Assembly: GCA_963597615.1 (NCBI GenBank)
Contig: CAVBQS010000010.1
Coordinates: 62,001-126,000, forward strand
DNA from: CAKRJP01 sp963597615
GTDB lineage: Bacteria; Bacillota; Clostridia; Lachnospirales; Lachnospiraceae
DNA: 64,000 nucleotides
Reading direction: 5' to 3'
Below, piece after piece: positions 8,485 to 17,853 of the stretch. A program made the translations under genes and the position numbers. A model generated the notes under the pieces. It saw only the letters and a list, made by a program, of their open reading frames with translations. It made no database searches and was not told where the DNA came from. Position 1 is the stretch's first letter. Each line of letters starts with the position of its first letter.

Positions 8485-9567
8485 TTAAACTTCCGGAGTC
8501 ACAGGCTTATCTGACTTTGCTGCCTTCTTCTCTGTCTTTGTCTCTTCAGCCTCTTCGGCACCGTTTAAATGATAGTGAGCACGGATCTGGTGTTCTAATT
8601 CTTCCATAACCTGTGGGTTCTCCCCTAGATAAATCTTGGCATTCTCTCGTCCCTGACCAATCTTCTCTCCCTTGTAGGAGAACCAAGCACCGCTCTTACC
8701 AACCAAATCGCACTTCACTGCCAAGTCCAGAATATCTCCTTCTCTGGAAATACCTTTTCCAAACATAATATCAAATTCAGCTTCCTTAAAAGGAGGAGCA
8801 ATCTTATTCTTAACTACCTTTACCTTGGTGCGGTTACCGATCATCTCCCCACCCTGTTTTAAGGTCTCTGTTCTGCGGACATCCAAACGGACAGAGGCGT
8901 AGAACTTAAGGGCACGTCCTCCTGTGGTTGTCTCTGGATTACCAAACATAACACCAATCTTTTCACGGAGCTGATTAATAAAAATAACTACGCAGCTGGA
9001 CTTGCTGATTACCGGTGTAAGCTTTCTTAAAGCCTGGGACATAAGTCGCGCCTGCAATCCCACATGGGAATCGCCCATCTCTCCCTCAATCTCCTGACGA
9101 GGAACCAAGGCTGCTACAGAATCCACTACGATAATATCCATAGCTCCAGACCTTACCATAGTCTCAGCAATCTCTAAGGCCTGATCTCCACTGTCTGGTT
9201 GAGAAATATATAATTCATCTATATCAACCCCGATATTCTTAGCATAAACAGGATCCAAGGCATGCTCTGCATCAATAAATCCGGCAATGCCTCCTCTCTT
9301 CTGTACTTCAGCGATCACATGTAAGGCCACGGTAGTCTTACCACTAGATTCCGGTCCATAGATCTCAATAATACGTCCTCTAGGAAGACCGCCCAGGCCC
9401 AGAGCCAAATCAAGACTTAAAGATCCGGTGGGAATGGTCTCCACTGCCACCTGGGCGGAAGGATCTCCCAGCTTCATAACCGTACCCTTACCAAAATCCT
9501 TCTCTAACTTTGCAATCGCTGCATCCAAAGCTTCTTTCTTGCTTGTATTCTTATCTCCACTTGCCAT
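8485..9567 (-). CDS. recA: Recombinase A
   Basis: DNA-dependent ATPase for homologous recombination and SOS activation. Walker A GPESSGKT lies near residue 72; the FIDAEHALDP segment, the DNA-binding L2 region with FGNPETTTGG, and the conserved KVVKNK are all intact. The C-terminal tail is acidic and then Lys-rich, as is usual. Length 360 aa. SD AAGGAG lies 8 nt before the ATG. It is the first gene of recA-recX-rny, behind a strong promoter overlapped downstream by a LexA box, so SOS induction is expected. Confidence 0.98.
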   Translation of the reverse strand: MASGDKNTSKKEALDAAIAKLEKDFGKGTVMKLGDPSAQVAVETIPTGSLSLDLALGLGGLPRGRIIEIYGPESSGKTTVALHVIAEVQKRGGIAGFIDAEHALDPVYAKNIGVDIDELYISQPDSGDQALEIAETMVRSGAMDIIVVDSVAALVPRQEIEGEMGDSHVGLQARLMSQALRKLTPVISKSSCVVIFINQLREKIGVMFGNPETTTGGRALKFYASVRLDVRRTETLKQGGEMIGNRTKVKVVKNKIAPPFKEAEFDIMFGKGISREGDILDLAVKCDLVGKSGAWFSYKGEKIGQGRENAKIYLGENPQVMEELEHQIRAHYHLNGAEEAEETKTEKKAAKSDKPVTPEV

Positions 9568-9591
9568 GTTAAATTCTCCTTTTCAAAAACA

Positions 9592-9605
9592 CGAACTAAT
9601 GTTCG
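9592..9605 (-). promoter_or_regulatory. LexA (SOS) box of recA
   Basis: CGAACTAATGTTCG is a perfect dyad matching the Gram-positive LexA consensus CGAAC-N4-GTTCG. It lies 14 nt downstream of the recA -10, across or just after the transcription start, so bound LexA would block initiation. Confidence 0.93.
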
Positions 9606-9619
9606 TCTCACTGAGTATA

Positions 9620-9648
9620 ATAGTAGTATACCAAAACTTAAATGTCAA
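9620..9648 (-). promoter_or_regulatory. recA promoter
   Basis: A consensus -35 TTGACA and a -10 TACTAT separated by exactly 17 nt on the minus strand, upstream of the LexA box and recA. The about 170 nt further upstream, up to the next terminator, shows no gene. Confidence 0.85.
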
Positions 9649-9818
9649 CTATATTTTTCCTACTTTTGGGAAATTGGATACGGAAAATTTGTATCCTATA
9701 GAATATACAAAAACCAAAATATGTGAACATCCTCACCTTAACACAGCAAAGTCTTCATCGTCAAGATATTCGACAGGATCCAACAAAATCAAAAAAGAAA
9801 TCCATAAAATTTTCAATT

Positions 9819-9849
9819 TAAAAAGGTCGCCCAGTTGCCTGAGCGACCT
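9819..9849 (-). terminator. Intrinsic terminator after the aminotransferase
   Basis: An 11-bp stem (AGGTCGCTCAG arm, one G-T wobble) with a GCAA tetraloop, followed on the minus strand by TTTTT. It lies 15 nt past the aminotransferase stop codon. Confidence 0.9.
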
Positions 9850-9863
9850 AATCATGGCTATGC

Positions 9864-11153
9864 CTATCTATTTTCCAATAATTTATCAATACTTACAAGC
9901 TTTACGCTAAGTACAAAGATATTCGTAGCAACCTTCAGTTCATCCAAGGTTGGATAAGAAGGAGCAATACGGATATTCTGATCTTTTGGATCTTTTCCAT
10001 ATGGGTAGGTAGCGCCTGCTCCTGTCATAATAAGACCTGCCTCTTTTGCTTTTGCAACAATTGCCTTTGCACATCCATCCATGGAATCAAAGGAAATAAA
10101 ATAACCACCTCTTGGAGCCCTCCATGAACCAATCTCTAATCCTGTAAGCTCTTTATCCAAGGTTTCCAAAACAGCCTCGAATTTTGGACGCATAATATCT
10201 GCATGCTTTTTCATATGCTTTACAATGCCATGAATATTTCCAAAGAATCTTACGTGACGAAGCTGATTTACCTTGTCATGGCCGATAGTCTGGATTCCCA
10301 TCTGCTTTTTTATATCTGCAATATTGGCCTCTGATGCTGCCAGAGCACTGATACCAGAACCTGGGAAGGTAATTTTTGAAGTAGAAGAAAATTTGTAAAC
10401 CAAATCTTCATTTCCCTCTTTCTTACATTCCATTAAAAGCTCTAACAAGAAATCCTGCTTATCGTCATAAAGATGATGAACACAGTATGCATTGTCCCAA
10501 TAAATTCTGAAATCTTCTGCAGCAGGTTTTAAACGGGCAAAACGGTGAACCGTCTCATCGGAATAAGTAATTCCCTGAGGGTTTGAATACTTAGGTACAC
10601 ACCAAATTCCCTTTACCATTGGATCAGAAGAAACCAACTCTTCTACCATATCCATGTCCGGTCCGCTCTCAGACATAGGGATGTTAATCATCTCAATTCC
10701 GAAATGCTCTGTGATCTTAAAATGTCTGTCATATCCTGGAACTGGACATAAAAATTTAACCTTTTGATCCAGTTTTGCCCATGGAGTGCTTCCTAAAACC
10801 CCGTGAGTCATAGATCTTGCCACCATATCATACATTACATTCAGGCTTGAATTACCAAATACAATGACATTATCTTTAGGTACTTCCATCATATCTGCCA
10901 AAAGCTGTTTTGCCTCTGAGATACCATCTACCACTCCGTAGTTACGACAATCGGTTCCATCGTCACACAACAAATTCATGTCGCTGGTTAATACATCCAT
11001 CATCTTCATAGACAGGTTTAATTGATCTGCTGAGGGCTTTCCTCTTGCCATATTCAGTGTCAGGCCTTTTCCCTTCACATCTTCAAACTCAGCTTCTAAT
11101 TCTGCCTTTAACTTGAGTAACTCTTCTGTAGTCAAATCCTTGTATGCAGTCAT
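9864..11153 (-). CDS. PLP-dependent aminotransferase (Asp-aminotransferase-like, PF12897 type)
   Basis: Fold-type I PLP enzyme of about 429 aa with the NMARGKPSADQL segment near residue 35 that marks the PF12897-type group. The PLP lysine is in the STSKITFPG motif and the YWDNAYCVH segment supplies cofactor contacts; a C-terminal substrate Arg is in NIRIAPS. An upstream extension of 25 codons is possible in frame, but it runs through the promoter, and the ATG used here has SD GGGAGG 7 nt away. It is monocistronic, with its own promoter and terminator. The true amino donor is unknown; aspartate or another amino acid is plausible. Confidence 0.9.
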   Translation of the reverse strand: MTAYKDLTTEELLKLKAELEAEFEDVKGKGLTLNMARGKPSADQLNLSMKMMDVLTSDMNLLCDDGTDCRNYGVVDGISEAKQLLADMMEVPKDNVIVFGNSSLNVMYDMVARSMTHGVLGSTPWAKLDQKVKFLCPVPGYDRHFKITEHFGIEMINIPMSESGPDMDMVEELVSSDPMVKGIWCVPKYSNPQGITYSDETVHRFARLKPAAEDFRIYWDNAYCVHHLYDDKQDFLLELLMECKKEGNEDLVYKFSSTSKITFPGSGISALAASEANIADIKKQMGIQTIGHDKVNQLRHVRFFGNIHGIVKHMKKHADIMRPKFEAVLETLDKELTGLEIGSWRAPRGGYFISFDSMDGCAKAIVAKAKEAGLIMTGAGATYPYGKDPKDQNIRIAPSYPTLDELKVATNIFVLSVKLVSIDKLLENR

Positions 11154-11186
11154 TTTAAAACCTCCCAGTCTTTTTTCACTTGTGTT

Positions 11187-11215
11187 ATTGTATCTAAGAA
11201 ATGACGTTTCGTCAA
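11187..11215 (-). promoter_or_regulatory. Promoter of the aminotransferase gene
   Basis: -35 TTGACG and -10 TACAAT separated by 17 nt. The -35 is embedded in a perfect small dyad, TGACG-AAA-CGTCA, that could be an operator. The leader is about 30 nt. Confidence 0.8.
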
Positions 11216-11316
11216 TAAGAACTTTCATTTTTAAAAAGTTTTTCTAGTTTTTTCGTGGTTTTTAAGTTTTATTTGAATTTTTATTTAAAAATCACTTCAT
11301 TTACAGCCCTACAGGA

Positions 11317-11368
11317 AGAAAAAAGCTATTTTATGTAACAAGAAATTCCTGTTACACAAAATAGCCTT
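11317..11368 (-). terminator. Intrinsic terminator after scpB
   Basis: A long stem of about 20 bp with a G-T wobble or two (AAGGCTATTTTGTGTAACAG arm), a short AT loop, and a T-run on the minus strand. It closes the yloU-to-scpB operon. Confidence 0.88.
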
Positions 11369-11391
11369 GCTTAAAATTAAAATTATATTGC

Positions 11392-11961
11392 CTAAATATC
11401 TAATTTTAACTGTACTTCTTCCTCTGCCTCTTCCTTAAAAGTCTCCACCTGCTCAGGATTTAGGCTTGGAAGGTCATCGATAGACTGGACAGAAAACCTT
11501 CGAAGGAATTCTTCGGTAGTGCCAAAGAGAATGGGCTTTCCTGGGGCATCCATCCTTCCTACCTCGCATACCAGTCCATATTCAATAAGCTTATTTACCG
11601 CATGGTCAGACTTAACTCCACGAATCTTTTCAATTTCCAGACGGGTTACCGGCTGCTTGTAGGCAATAATAGAGAGGGTTTCTAGTGCCACGTCAGTTAG
11701 CACATAGCGCTTGGGCTGTTTTGCCACTTTGATCAAGTATTCGTAGGTCTCCTTTTTGGTACACATTTGGAAGGAATTCTCAAGCTCTATAATGCGGATT
11801 CCCCGGTCTTCGGCTTCGTATTTATCCATCATATTATGAATGATCCGCCTGGTTGTTTCCGTATCATGTTCAATGGCCCCAGCTATCTTTTCAATTTCTA
11901 CGGAATTTCCCATAGTAAATAGAATCGCTTCAATGATTCCCTCGATTTTATTAATTTCCAC
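11392..11961 (-). CDS. scpB: Segregation and condensation protein B
   Basis: Winged-helix kleisin-associated subunit of the SMC-ScpAB condensin, needed for chromosome segregation. The 189-aa protein has the family start (KIEGIIEAILFTMG), the duplicated winged helix, and the conserved SIIAYKQPVTRLEIEKIRGV motif near residue 100. It starts 3 nt after scpA ends, so it is likely translationally coupled. The strong terminator 24 nt after its stop makes it the last gene of the operon. Confidence 0.97.
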   Translation of the reverse strand: MEINKIEGIIEAILFTMGNSVEIEKIAGAIEHDTETTRRIIHNMMDKYEAEDRGIRIIELENSFQMCTKKETYEYLIKVAKQPKRYVLTDVALETLSIIAYKQPVTRLEIEKIRGVKSDHAVNKLIEYGLVCEVGRMDAPGKPILFGTTEEFLRRFSVQSIDDLPSLNPEQVETFKEEAEEEVQLKLDI

Positions 11962-11964
11962 AGA

Positions 11965-12759
11965 CTATTCCCCCTGTTCGGGATCCCTTGTTATGGTGAT
12001 CTCCTGAAGATTTCCCACAGTTTCGATTTCTATATCATCGAATGGCTGGTCTTGTTTAATCTGAATCAAGCCATCTTTTATAAGCTGTAAAACTGCAAGA
12101 AATGTAACAATTACCTGAACTTTTGATGTTTGCTTCTTCAGTAGATGCCTGAAACTAAACCGCGGATGTGTGGTGGCATATTCTGCCACATAGTCTAATT
12201 TCTCGTCTACTGTAACTTCCTCTTTTTCAATCTTACCAAATTTGCTTCGGATGGGATCTAATTTTTCTTCCTGCCGTTTCATTACATCCTGAAAAATCTG
12301 GTTCAGCTTGTGAAGATTCAAGCCCTTAAGCAGTTCATCCAAATCCACCGGAGTCTCAAAAGATCGCACTTCTTTTGGAATATCCGGTTCCCGGTACATA
12401 ATACAATCTGCATCTAACTGCCTGTCTTTTAGCTCATAAGCCATATACTTATACATCTTGTATTGCAAAAGCTGTTCCACAAGTTCTTGTCTTGGGTCTT
12501 CTTCCTCTCCTTCTTCGTTGACTTCTTTTGGAAGGAGCATCTTGCATTTAATATCTAAAAGCGTTGCTGCCATAACAAGGAATTCGCTCATGACATTCAT
12601 ATCTTCTTTTTCCATGGCCTTAATATAGTCCATGTACTGGTTGGTAATCTCCACAATCGGAATATCATAGATATCTATTTTATTTTTATCGATTAAATGC
12701 AAAAGAAGATCTAAAGGTCCCTCAAAGACTTCTAGCTTCACAGGAATTCCATTTGCCAT
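11965..12759 (-). CDS. scpA: Segregation and condensation protein A (kleisin)
   Basis: Kleisin subunit that bridges SMC heads. The N-terminal FEGPLDLLLHLI and the following KIDIYDIPI are diagnostic. The middle is acidic and helical, and a C-terminal winged helix carries VIVTFLAVLQLIKDG near residue 220. Length 264 aa is normal. It is encoded between the metallophosphoesterase (21-nt gap) and scpB (3-nt gap). smc itself is not in the window. Confidence 0.97.
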   Translation of the reverse strand: MANGIPVKLEVFEGPLDLLLHLIDKNKIDIYDIPIVEITNQYMDYIKAMEKEDMNVMSEFLVMAATLLDIKCKMLLPKEVNEEGEEEDPRQELVEQLLQYKMYKYMAYELKDRQLDADCIMYREPDIPKEVRSFETPVDLDELLKGLNLHKLNQIFQDVMKRQEEKLDPIRSKFGKIEKEEVTVDEKLDYVAEYATTHPRFSFRHLLKKQTSKVQVIVTFLAVLQLIKDGLIQIKQDQPFDDIEIETVGNLQEITITRDPEQGE

Positions 12760-12780
12760 ATGTTACCTCATTTTATGAAA

Positions 12781-13647
12781 TTAGCCCTGAAAATTCAGTA
12801 CAACAAGCTCTGGAGGATTAAAAATCCGTAAGGGCATAGAATGAACTCCTAAGCCTCTGCTTACCACTATGGTTACGTCACCCTCTTTGTAAATCCCTCC
12901 AGAATACTTAGGAAAGAGGCGAAAATCCGGTGCTATAAGCCCCCCAAGAAATGGAAGTCTAAGAACTCCTCCATGTAAATGCCCCGACAAAATAAGGTCT
13001 GCCCCCCAATTCTTATAAAGCGGCACATGCCCCGGGTGATGGGCCAAAAGAATCTGATATTCCTTAGAAGCCTCCCCGATACAGGAAGTAATATCCAAAG
13101 CTTCCAATTTACAATGATAGAATTTTCTATATCCCTTTAAAGGAATCTCAAGGCCGGTAAGGATGACTTTTTTCCCCTCAAAAACCAAGGCTACCGATTG
13201 ATTTTCCAGCATATGAATTCCGCAGGAAAGTAAGGCCTTTTTGTAGGCCTCATAGGATTGTTCGAAATATTCCGGCTCCATTTTTAACTTCTGCTCATGG
13301 TTTCCATTTGCATAGTAGACAGGACAAATTTCAGGCAATTTCTGTAGGAATTCAAGGGTGGCTTCATAGGAAGTTCCATTTCTTCGAACCAGCATATCCC
13401 CTCCAATAAAAATATAGGCTGGGTCAGCATCCTGAATTGCTCTTAAAAGGTCCTGATTCTTTTCTCCATAGCTGCAGTTATGAAGATCCGAGAGAAACAG
13501 GACTTTCACAGGTTCTTTCATCCCCTTCAATTTGGGAGACTTAATCTTATATTCTGTAATCCGAAAAAACTTACTCTCTCTTCTGCTTTCTAAAATAGCT
13601 AAGAGACATAAGATAAGAATTGCAAAAACAGCTAGCAGCCACTTCAT
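12781..13647 (-). CDS. Membrane-anchored metallophosphoesterase (YkuE/YaeI-like)
   Basis: Calcineurin-like phosphoesterase tethered by an N-terminal hydrophobic helix (residues 2-18). Metal-ligand motifs occur in order: SDLHNCSYG, GGDM, GNHEQK, AHHPGH and SGHLHGG, so a binuclear metal site is expected. Length 288 aa. The catalytic domain should sit on the outer face of the membrane. Related YkuE/YaeI proteins have been linked to lipid or wall phosphoester turnover, but the substrate here is not known. It is cotranscribed with recG (39-nt gap) and scpA. Confidence 0.88.
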   Translation of the reverse strand: MKWLLAVFAILILCLLAILESRRESKFFRITEYKIKSPKLKGMKEPVKVLFLSDLHNCSYGEKNQDLLRAIQDADPAYIFIGGDMLVRRNGTSYEATLEFLQKLPEICPVYYANGNHEQKLKMEPEYFEQSYEAYKKALLSCGIHMLENQSVALVFEGKKVILTGLEIPLKGYRKFYHCKLEALDITSCIGEASKEYQILLAHHPGHVPLYKNWGADLILSGHLHGGVLRLPFLGGLIAPDFRLFPKYSGGIYKEGDVTIVVSRGLGVHSMPLRIFNPPELVVLNFQG

Positions 13648-13686
13648 AAAAGCCCTCTTACTTTCAAAAATCTATTTCAGGTGTTT

Positions 13687-15717
13687 TTAAAGAATCACAT
13701 CTTCTTTGTGGGCGGAATTTGGGAATAAATCCTCCAGCACATATCCAGCCTCAAGGAGCCTGTCACAGGCTTCATTGGCCTTCTGCAATATTTTTGCGTC
13801 TTGGTAAATATCTCCCAATTTAAAATCCATAAGACCACTCTGCCTAATTCCAAACAAGTCTCCTGGGCCCCGAAGCCTCAGATCTTCAGAAGAAATTTTA
13901 AATCCATCATTACTTTTATTTAAAATCTCCAACCGTTCCCTGGTTTCTTTGTTCTTAGCATTGCTCATAAAAATACAGTAGGATTGGTATTTCCCTCGTC
14001 CCACACGGCCCCTTAGCTGGTGGAGCTGGGCAAGACCAAAGCGTTCTGCATTTTCAATTAGCATCACAGTAGCATTGGGAACGTCAATTCCCACCTCAAT
14101 GACAGTGGTGGATACAAGGATTTGAATTTCATTTTTCCCGAAGCGACTCATAATGTCATCCTTTAGATTCTGCTTCATGCGACCGTGAAGATATTCTACA
14201 CAAATATCTAGTCCCATTTCTTCCTGTAAAATTTTTGCATAATCTATAACATTTTCTGCTTCTAATTTTTCATTCTCCTCCACCATAGGACAGATTACAT
14301 AGCATTGTCTGCCCTCAGCCACCTGTTTTTTCATAAACTCATAGGCAGTTTTTCTGTAATGGTCGTCTACCACACAGTTTTTTATAGGAAGACGATTGGC
14401 TGGCAGCTCATCAATGACGGAAATATCCAAGTCTCCATAGAGAATAATGGCCAGGGTTCTTGGAATGGGGGTTGCACTCATAACCAGCACATGGGGCGTA
14501 CCGCCTTTTTCTGCAAAAATCTTTCTCTGATTTACTCCAAAACGGTGTTGCTCATCGGTGACTACCAAGGCAAGGGCATCATAAGTGACAGCTTCTTGAA
14601 TTAGGGCATGGGTTCCAACTATAATTTTTGAATAACCACAGGCTATCCGGTCATAGGCCCTTCGCTTTTCGGCCTTTGTCATAGAACCAGTAAGAAGCTC
14701 TACTGGAAAAGAAATTCCATGTTCTTTAAAGAGACTCATAATGGATTCGTAATGCTGTCTGGCCAAAACCTCTGTTGGAGCCATTAAGGCTCCCTGATAG
14801 CCATTGGCAGCCACTGTTAAAAGCGCCAGTACTGCCATAATGGTTTTTCCAGAACCCACGTCTCCTTGCACCAATCTTGACATAGCCTTTGTTCCGGCAA
14901 AATCCTTTAAAATATCATTCCACACATTTTTTTGCGCAGCTGTAAGTGCAAAGGGAAGTTTTTTAAGAAACTGGTCTACTAAGGATTCAGGCTTCATAGG
15001 ATATTGATTTTTAGCCACATCATTGGTGGTCTTTAGCTTTCTTAAAAGAAAAAGAAATTCCAAAAATTCATCAAAAACCAAGCGGTTTCTGGCCCTATAA
15101 AAGGTCTTTTTTTCTTTTGGGAAATGAATCTCTTTTAAGGCAGACCCTAAATCCATTAATTCTAAGGATGCTGAAACTTCTCCCGGCAGATAATCTCTAC
15201 TTAAATCTAATTGACTAAGAGATTGTCTCATAGCCTTCATAAGGGCATTATTGGAAAGCCCTGCCGTCAATCCGTAGATTGGCTGCAGGGTGTCTAACTT
15301 TTCTTTGTATTTATCTGATGGAAGGAAAATCTCTGCTTGCTCTAGTTCCAGCCGGTTGTTTTTTTTAACTACCCGACCTCGCAAGGTTACTCTTGCCTTG
15401 CCCGAAAGCTGGCTTCTTACATAGGGGGTCCGAAACCATACGGCCTTTACTGTCCCTGTCAGGTCTCTCACCTGGCAGGTTACAACCTGCATCTGGGGAT
15501 TTCCTCCCAGCGAAACATTGCCCTGGATGCCCCCGGTGATAGCCTGGATCTTACCAGCTTCCAACTCACTAATGGGAACTACTTTCTCATATATATCATA
15601 GGTTCTTGGGTAATAATGAATCAAATCCCCTACTGTAAAAATACCGATTTTGCCAAATAGCTTTGCGGTTTTTTCACCGATGCCTTTTATTTCCCTAATA
15701 CTTGTCTGTTCAATCAT
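13687..15717 (-). CDS. recG: ATP-dependent DNA helicase RecG
   Basis: Branch-migration helicase that remodels stalled forks. It begins with the helix-hairpin-helix-like GIGEKTAKLFGKIGI segment, then an OB-fold wedge domain, then the motor: Walker A GDVGSGKT near residue 285, DEQHRFG box, motif III SATPIPRT, and motif VI QLRGRVGRG. The C-terminal TRG-like segment is present. Length 676 aa is full. It lies 14 nt downstream of fakA, in the common Firmicutes order yloU-yloV-recG. Confidence 0.97.
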   Translation of the reverse strand: MIEQTSIREIKGIGEKTAKLFGKIGIFTVGDLIHYYPRTYDIYEKVVPISELEAGKIQAITGGIQGNVSLGGNPQMQVVTCQVRDLTGTVKAVWFRTPYVRSQLSGKARVTLRGRVVKKNNRLELEQAEIFLPSDKYKEKLDTLQPIYGLTAGLSNNALMKAMRQSLSQLDLSRDYLPGEVSASLELMDLGSALKEIHFPKEKKTFYRARNRLVFDEFLEFLFLLRKLKTTNDVAKNQYPMKPESLVDQFLKKLPFALTAAQKNVWNDILKDFAGTKAMSRLVQGDVGSGKTIMAVLALLTVAANGYQGALMAPTEVLARQHYESIMSLFKEHGISFPVELLTGSMTKAEKRRAYDRIACGYSKIIVGTHALIQEAVTYDALALVVTDEQHRFGVNQRKIFAEKGGTPHVLVMSATPIPRTLAIILYGDLDISVIDELPANRLPIKNCVVDDHYRKTAYEFMKKQVAEGRQCYVICPMVEENEKLEAENVIDYAKILQEEMGLDICVEYLHGRMKQNLKDDIMSRFGKNEIQILVSTTVIEVGIDVPNATVMLIENAERFGLAQLHQLRGRVGRGKYQSYCIFMSNAKNKETRERLEILNKSNDGFKISSEDLRLRGPGDLFGIRQSGLMDFKLGDIYQDAKILQKANEACDRLLEAGYVLEDLFPNSAHKEDVIL

Positions 15718-15731
15718 TGACTTCTTAATTC

Positions 15732-17408
15732 TTATTCTACTGCAAGCACGTAATAGTAAATAGGCTGTCCACCAAAGTGGGTATCCACATCTAAGTCCGG
15801 ATAAAGTTCTGCAAGTTCTGCAGTAAATTCTTCAGCAGCTTCCTCTGTAACATCCTCACCGTAATAGAGACTGATTAGCTCTGAATCTTCATCCACTAAT
15901 TGAGCTAACATGTCTTTGGTAGTAGCTTCTACTTCTTTTCCCACAGAAAGGATTCCGGCATCACCAATGCCCATAATATCTCCCTCATGAATCTCTTTGT
16001 CATCAATATGGGTATCACGAACAGCATAGGTTACCTGACCGGTTTTTACATTGCCGATTTCTTCTAGCATATTCGCTTCGTTGGTGGCCACATCTCCATC
16101 TGGGATAAAACCAATCATGGCTGTAATTCCCTGAGGCACTGTCTTGGTTGGAATCACTACAATCTTCTTATCTTCCACCAAGTCTCTTGCCTGGTTAGCT
16201 GCCAAAATAATATTTTTATTATTCGGAAGAATAAATACAGTATCAGCATTTACCTGGTCAATGGCATTCAACATATCTTCGGTACTTGGATTCATGGTCT
16301 GACCACCCTCGATAATGTAGTCACATCCAAGCTCCTTAAAGATATCATTTAAACCCTCTCCAATGGATACAGCAATAAATCCCATGGCCTTTCTAGGCTC
16401 TTCTTTAGCTTTCTTTGCTTCCTCAGCCTGTTTTGCAGCAAACTTCTCTGCATCCCGGATAACTCTCTCGTGATGCTCCTCCCGCATATTATCAATCTTC
16501 ATGCGAGTAAGCTGGCCATACTCCAGACCCTTTTGAATAGCAAGTCCTGGATCATTGGTATGTACATGGACCTTTACTACCTCATCATCTGCCACGCAAA
16601 CAATGGAGTCACCGATGGAAGAAAGAAAGGCTTTGAACTTATCTTCATCCTCATCAGAAAATTCCTTATCCAGCATAACGATAAACTCGGTACAATATCC
16701 AAAGGTAATCTCTACTTCATCTTGTACTTCTACATTCTTCTTAACTGCTGGAGTAGCTCCTGCGGAAATAGCACTGTAGTCAATGTCCTTTCCAAGAAAT
16801 GCATCGTAACCTCCGCGCAGGACTTCTAAAAGACCCTGGCCACCAGAGTCTACAACCCCTGCCTCTTTTAATACAGGAAGCATGTCCGGTGTCTTATTTA
16901 AAACTTCCTGGGCATACTCAATAATTGCCGGGAAGAACTCTTCTAAGTCATCAGTCTCCTCTGCCATCATAGCAGCTTTCTGGGCAATTCCACTGGCAAC
17001 TGTAAGAATAGTACCCTCCTTAGGCTTCATAACTGCCTTGTAAGCGGTAGCCTTTGCTCTCTCGCATGCTGCTGCAAAAAGCAGGGTATCGATTTCCTTC
17101 TCATCACGGATTGCCTTTGTAAATCCGCGAAGAAGCTGAGATAAGATAACTCCTGAGTTACCTCTGGCACCACGAAGAGATCCGGAAGAAATTGCTTTAG
17201 CAAGACTTTTCATATCCATCTGATCACCAAGAGCTGCAACTTCCTTTGCTGCTGCCATAATGGTCATGGACATATTGGTTCCTGTGTCTCCGTCTGGAAC
17301 AGGGAATACGTTTAGTTCATTAATATATTCTTTCTTTGCTTCAATATTCTGTGCACCAGCCAAAAACATATGGGCCAGTTGATCTACACTGATTGTTTTT
17401 GTAGCCAC
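15732..17408 (-). CDS. fakA: Fatty acid kinase subunit FakA (DAK2/YloV)
   Basis: ATP-binding DAK2-family kinase that phosphorylates exogenous fatty acids carried by FakB proteins. The N-terminal DhaL-like domain shows the Mg-binding PVPDGDTGTNM and the GARGNSGVI loop; the C-terminal half has the YloV-type repeat. Length 558 aa is typical. The start is GTG with SD AGGAGG 8 nt away. It follows the small Asp23 gene by 18 nt. No fakB (DegV) gene is in the window, so the partner must be elsewhere. Confidence 0.94.
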   Translation of the reverse strand: MATKTISVDQLAHMFLAGAQNIEAKKEYINELNVFPVPDGDTGTNMSMTIMAAAKEVAALGDQMDMKSLAKAISSGSLRGARGNSGVILSQLLRGFTKAIRDEKEIDTLLFAAACERAKATAYKAVMKPKEGTILTVASGIAQKAAMMAEETDDLEEFFPAIIEYAQEVLNKTPDMLPVLKEAGVVDSGGQGLLEVLRGGYDAFLGKDIDYSAISAGATPAVKKNVEVQDEVEITFGYCTEFIVMLDKEFSDEDEDKFKAFLSSIGDSIVCVADDEVVKVHVHTNDPGLAIQKGLEYGQLTRMKIDNMREEHHERVIRDAEKFAAKQAEEAKKAKEEPRKAMGFIAVSIGEGLNDIFKELGCDYIIEGGQTMNPSTEDMLNAIDQVNADTVFILPNNKNIILAANQARDLVEDKKIVVIPTKTVPQGITAMIGFIPDGDVATNEANMLEEIGNVKTGQVTYAVRDTHIDDKEIHEGDIMGIGDAGILSVGKEVEATTKDMLAQLVDEDSELISLYYGEDVTEEAAEEFTAELAELYPDLDVDTHFGGQPIYYYVLAVE

Positions 17409-17426
17409 TTTTTCGTCCTCCTAAAA

Positions 17427-17786
17427 CTAATCGATTACTCTTACGCCCTCGACAAAGATATTAATCTTGTCTACCGGCATACCGGAGAATTCTTCTACTT
17501 TATATTTTACATTTCCAATAAGATTGTCTGTAACAGTGGAAATGCTAACACCGTAAGCAACAATGATATGGAACTCCAAGCTAATATGGTTGTCTTCAGA
17601 AATGGTGACATGAATTCCACGGGTAAGGCTCTCCTTCTTGAGAAGATGTACCAATCCATCCTTCATGTTAACAGCTGCCATACCAACAATACCGAAGCAT
17701 TCCACTGCAACTGTACCTGCGTACATAGCGATTACGTCGGAATCAACGGTGATAATACCAAGATCTGTACTAATACGTCCTTTCAT
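17427..17786 (-). CDS. yloU: Asp23/Gls24-family envelope stress protein (YloU)
   Basis: Small soluble Asp23/Gls24-domain protein of 119 aa. The GRISTDLGIITVDSDVIAMYAGTVA start is split here by the usual helix-strand pattern and the FSGMPVDKINIFVEGV end is family-typical. Homologues in staphylococci associate with the membrane and respond to envelope stress. It is the first gene of the fakA-recG-scpAB operon and has a good promoter immediately upstream and SD GGAGG. In Bacilli and Clostridia this gene is normally close to rpmB; here 13 kb of polysaccharide genes intervene. Confidence 0.93.
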   Translation of the reverse strand: MKGRISTDLGIITVDSDVIAMYAGTVAVECFGIVGMAAVNMKDGLVHLLKKESLTRGIHVTISEDNHISLEFHIIVAYGVSISTVTDNLIGNVKYKVEEFSGMPVDKINIFVEGVRVID

Positions 17787-17853
17787 ATTAAACCTCCATT
17801 TTTATAAAAAAATCCATAACTAAAGGAATCATTTTTAGGCATAAACCTAGCCT

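Noticed and set aside
9675..9705. Small imperfect palindrome GGATAC...GTATCC in the recA upstream gap
   Set aside because: Six-bp arms without a T-run or position relative to a promoter; likely chance in AT-rich DNA.
11154..11228. 25-codon N-terminal extension of the aminotransferase
   Set aside because: The extension reads through the promoter (-35 TTGACG, -10 TACAAT); the downstream ATG has a proper SD.
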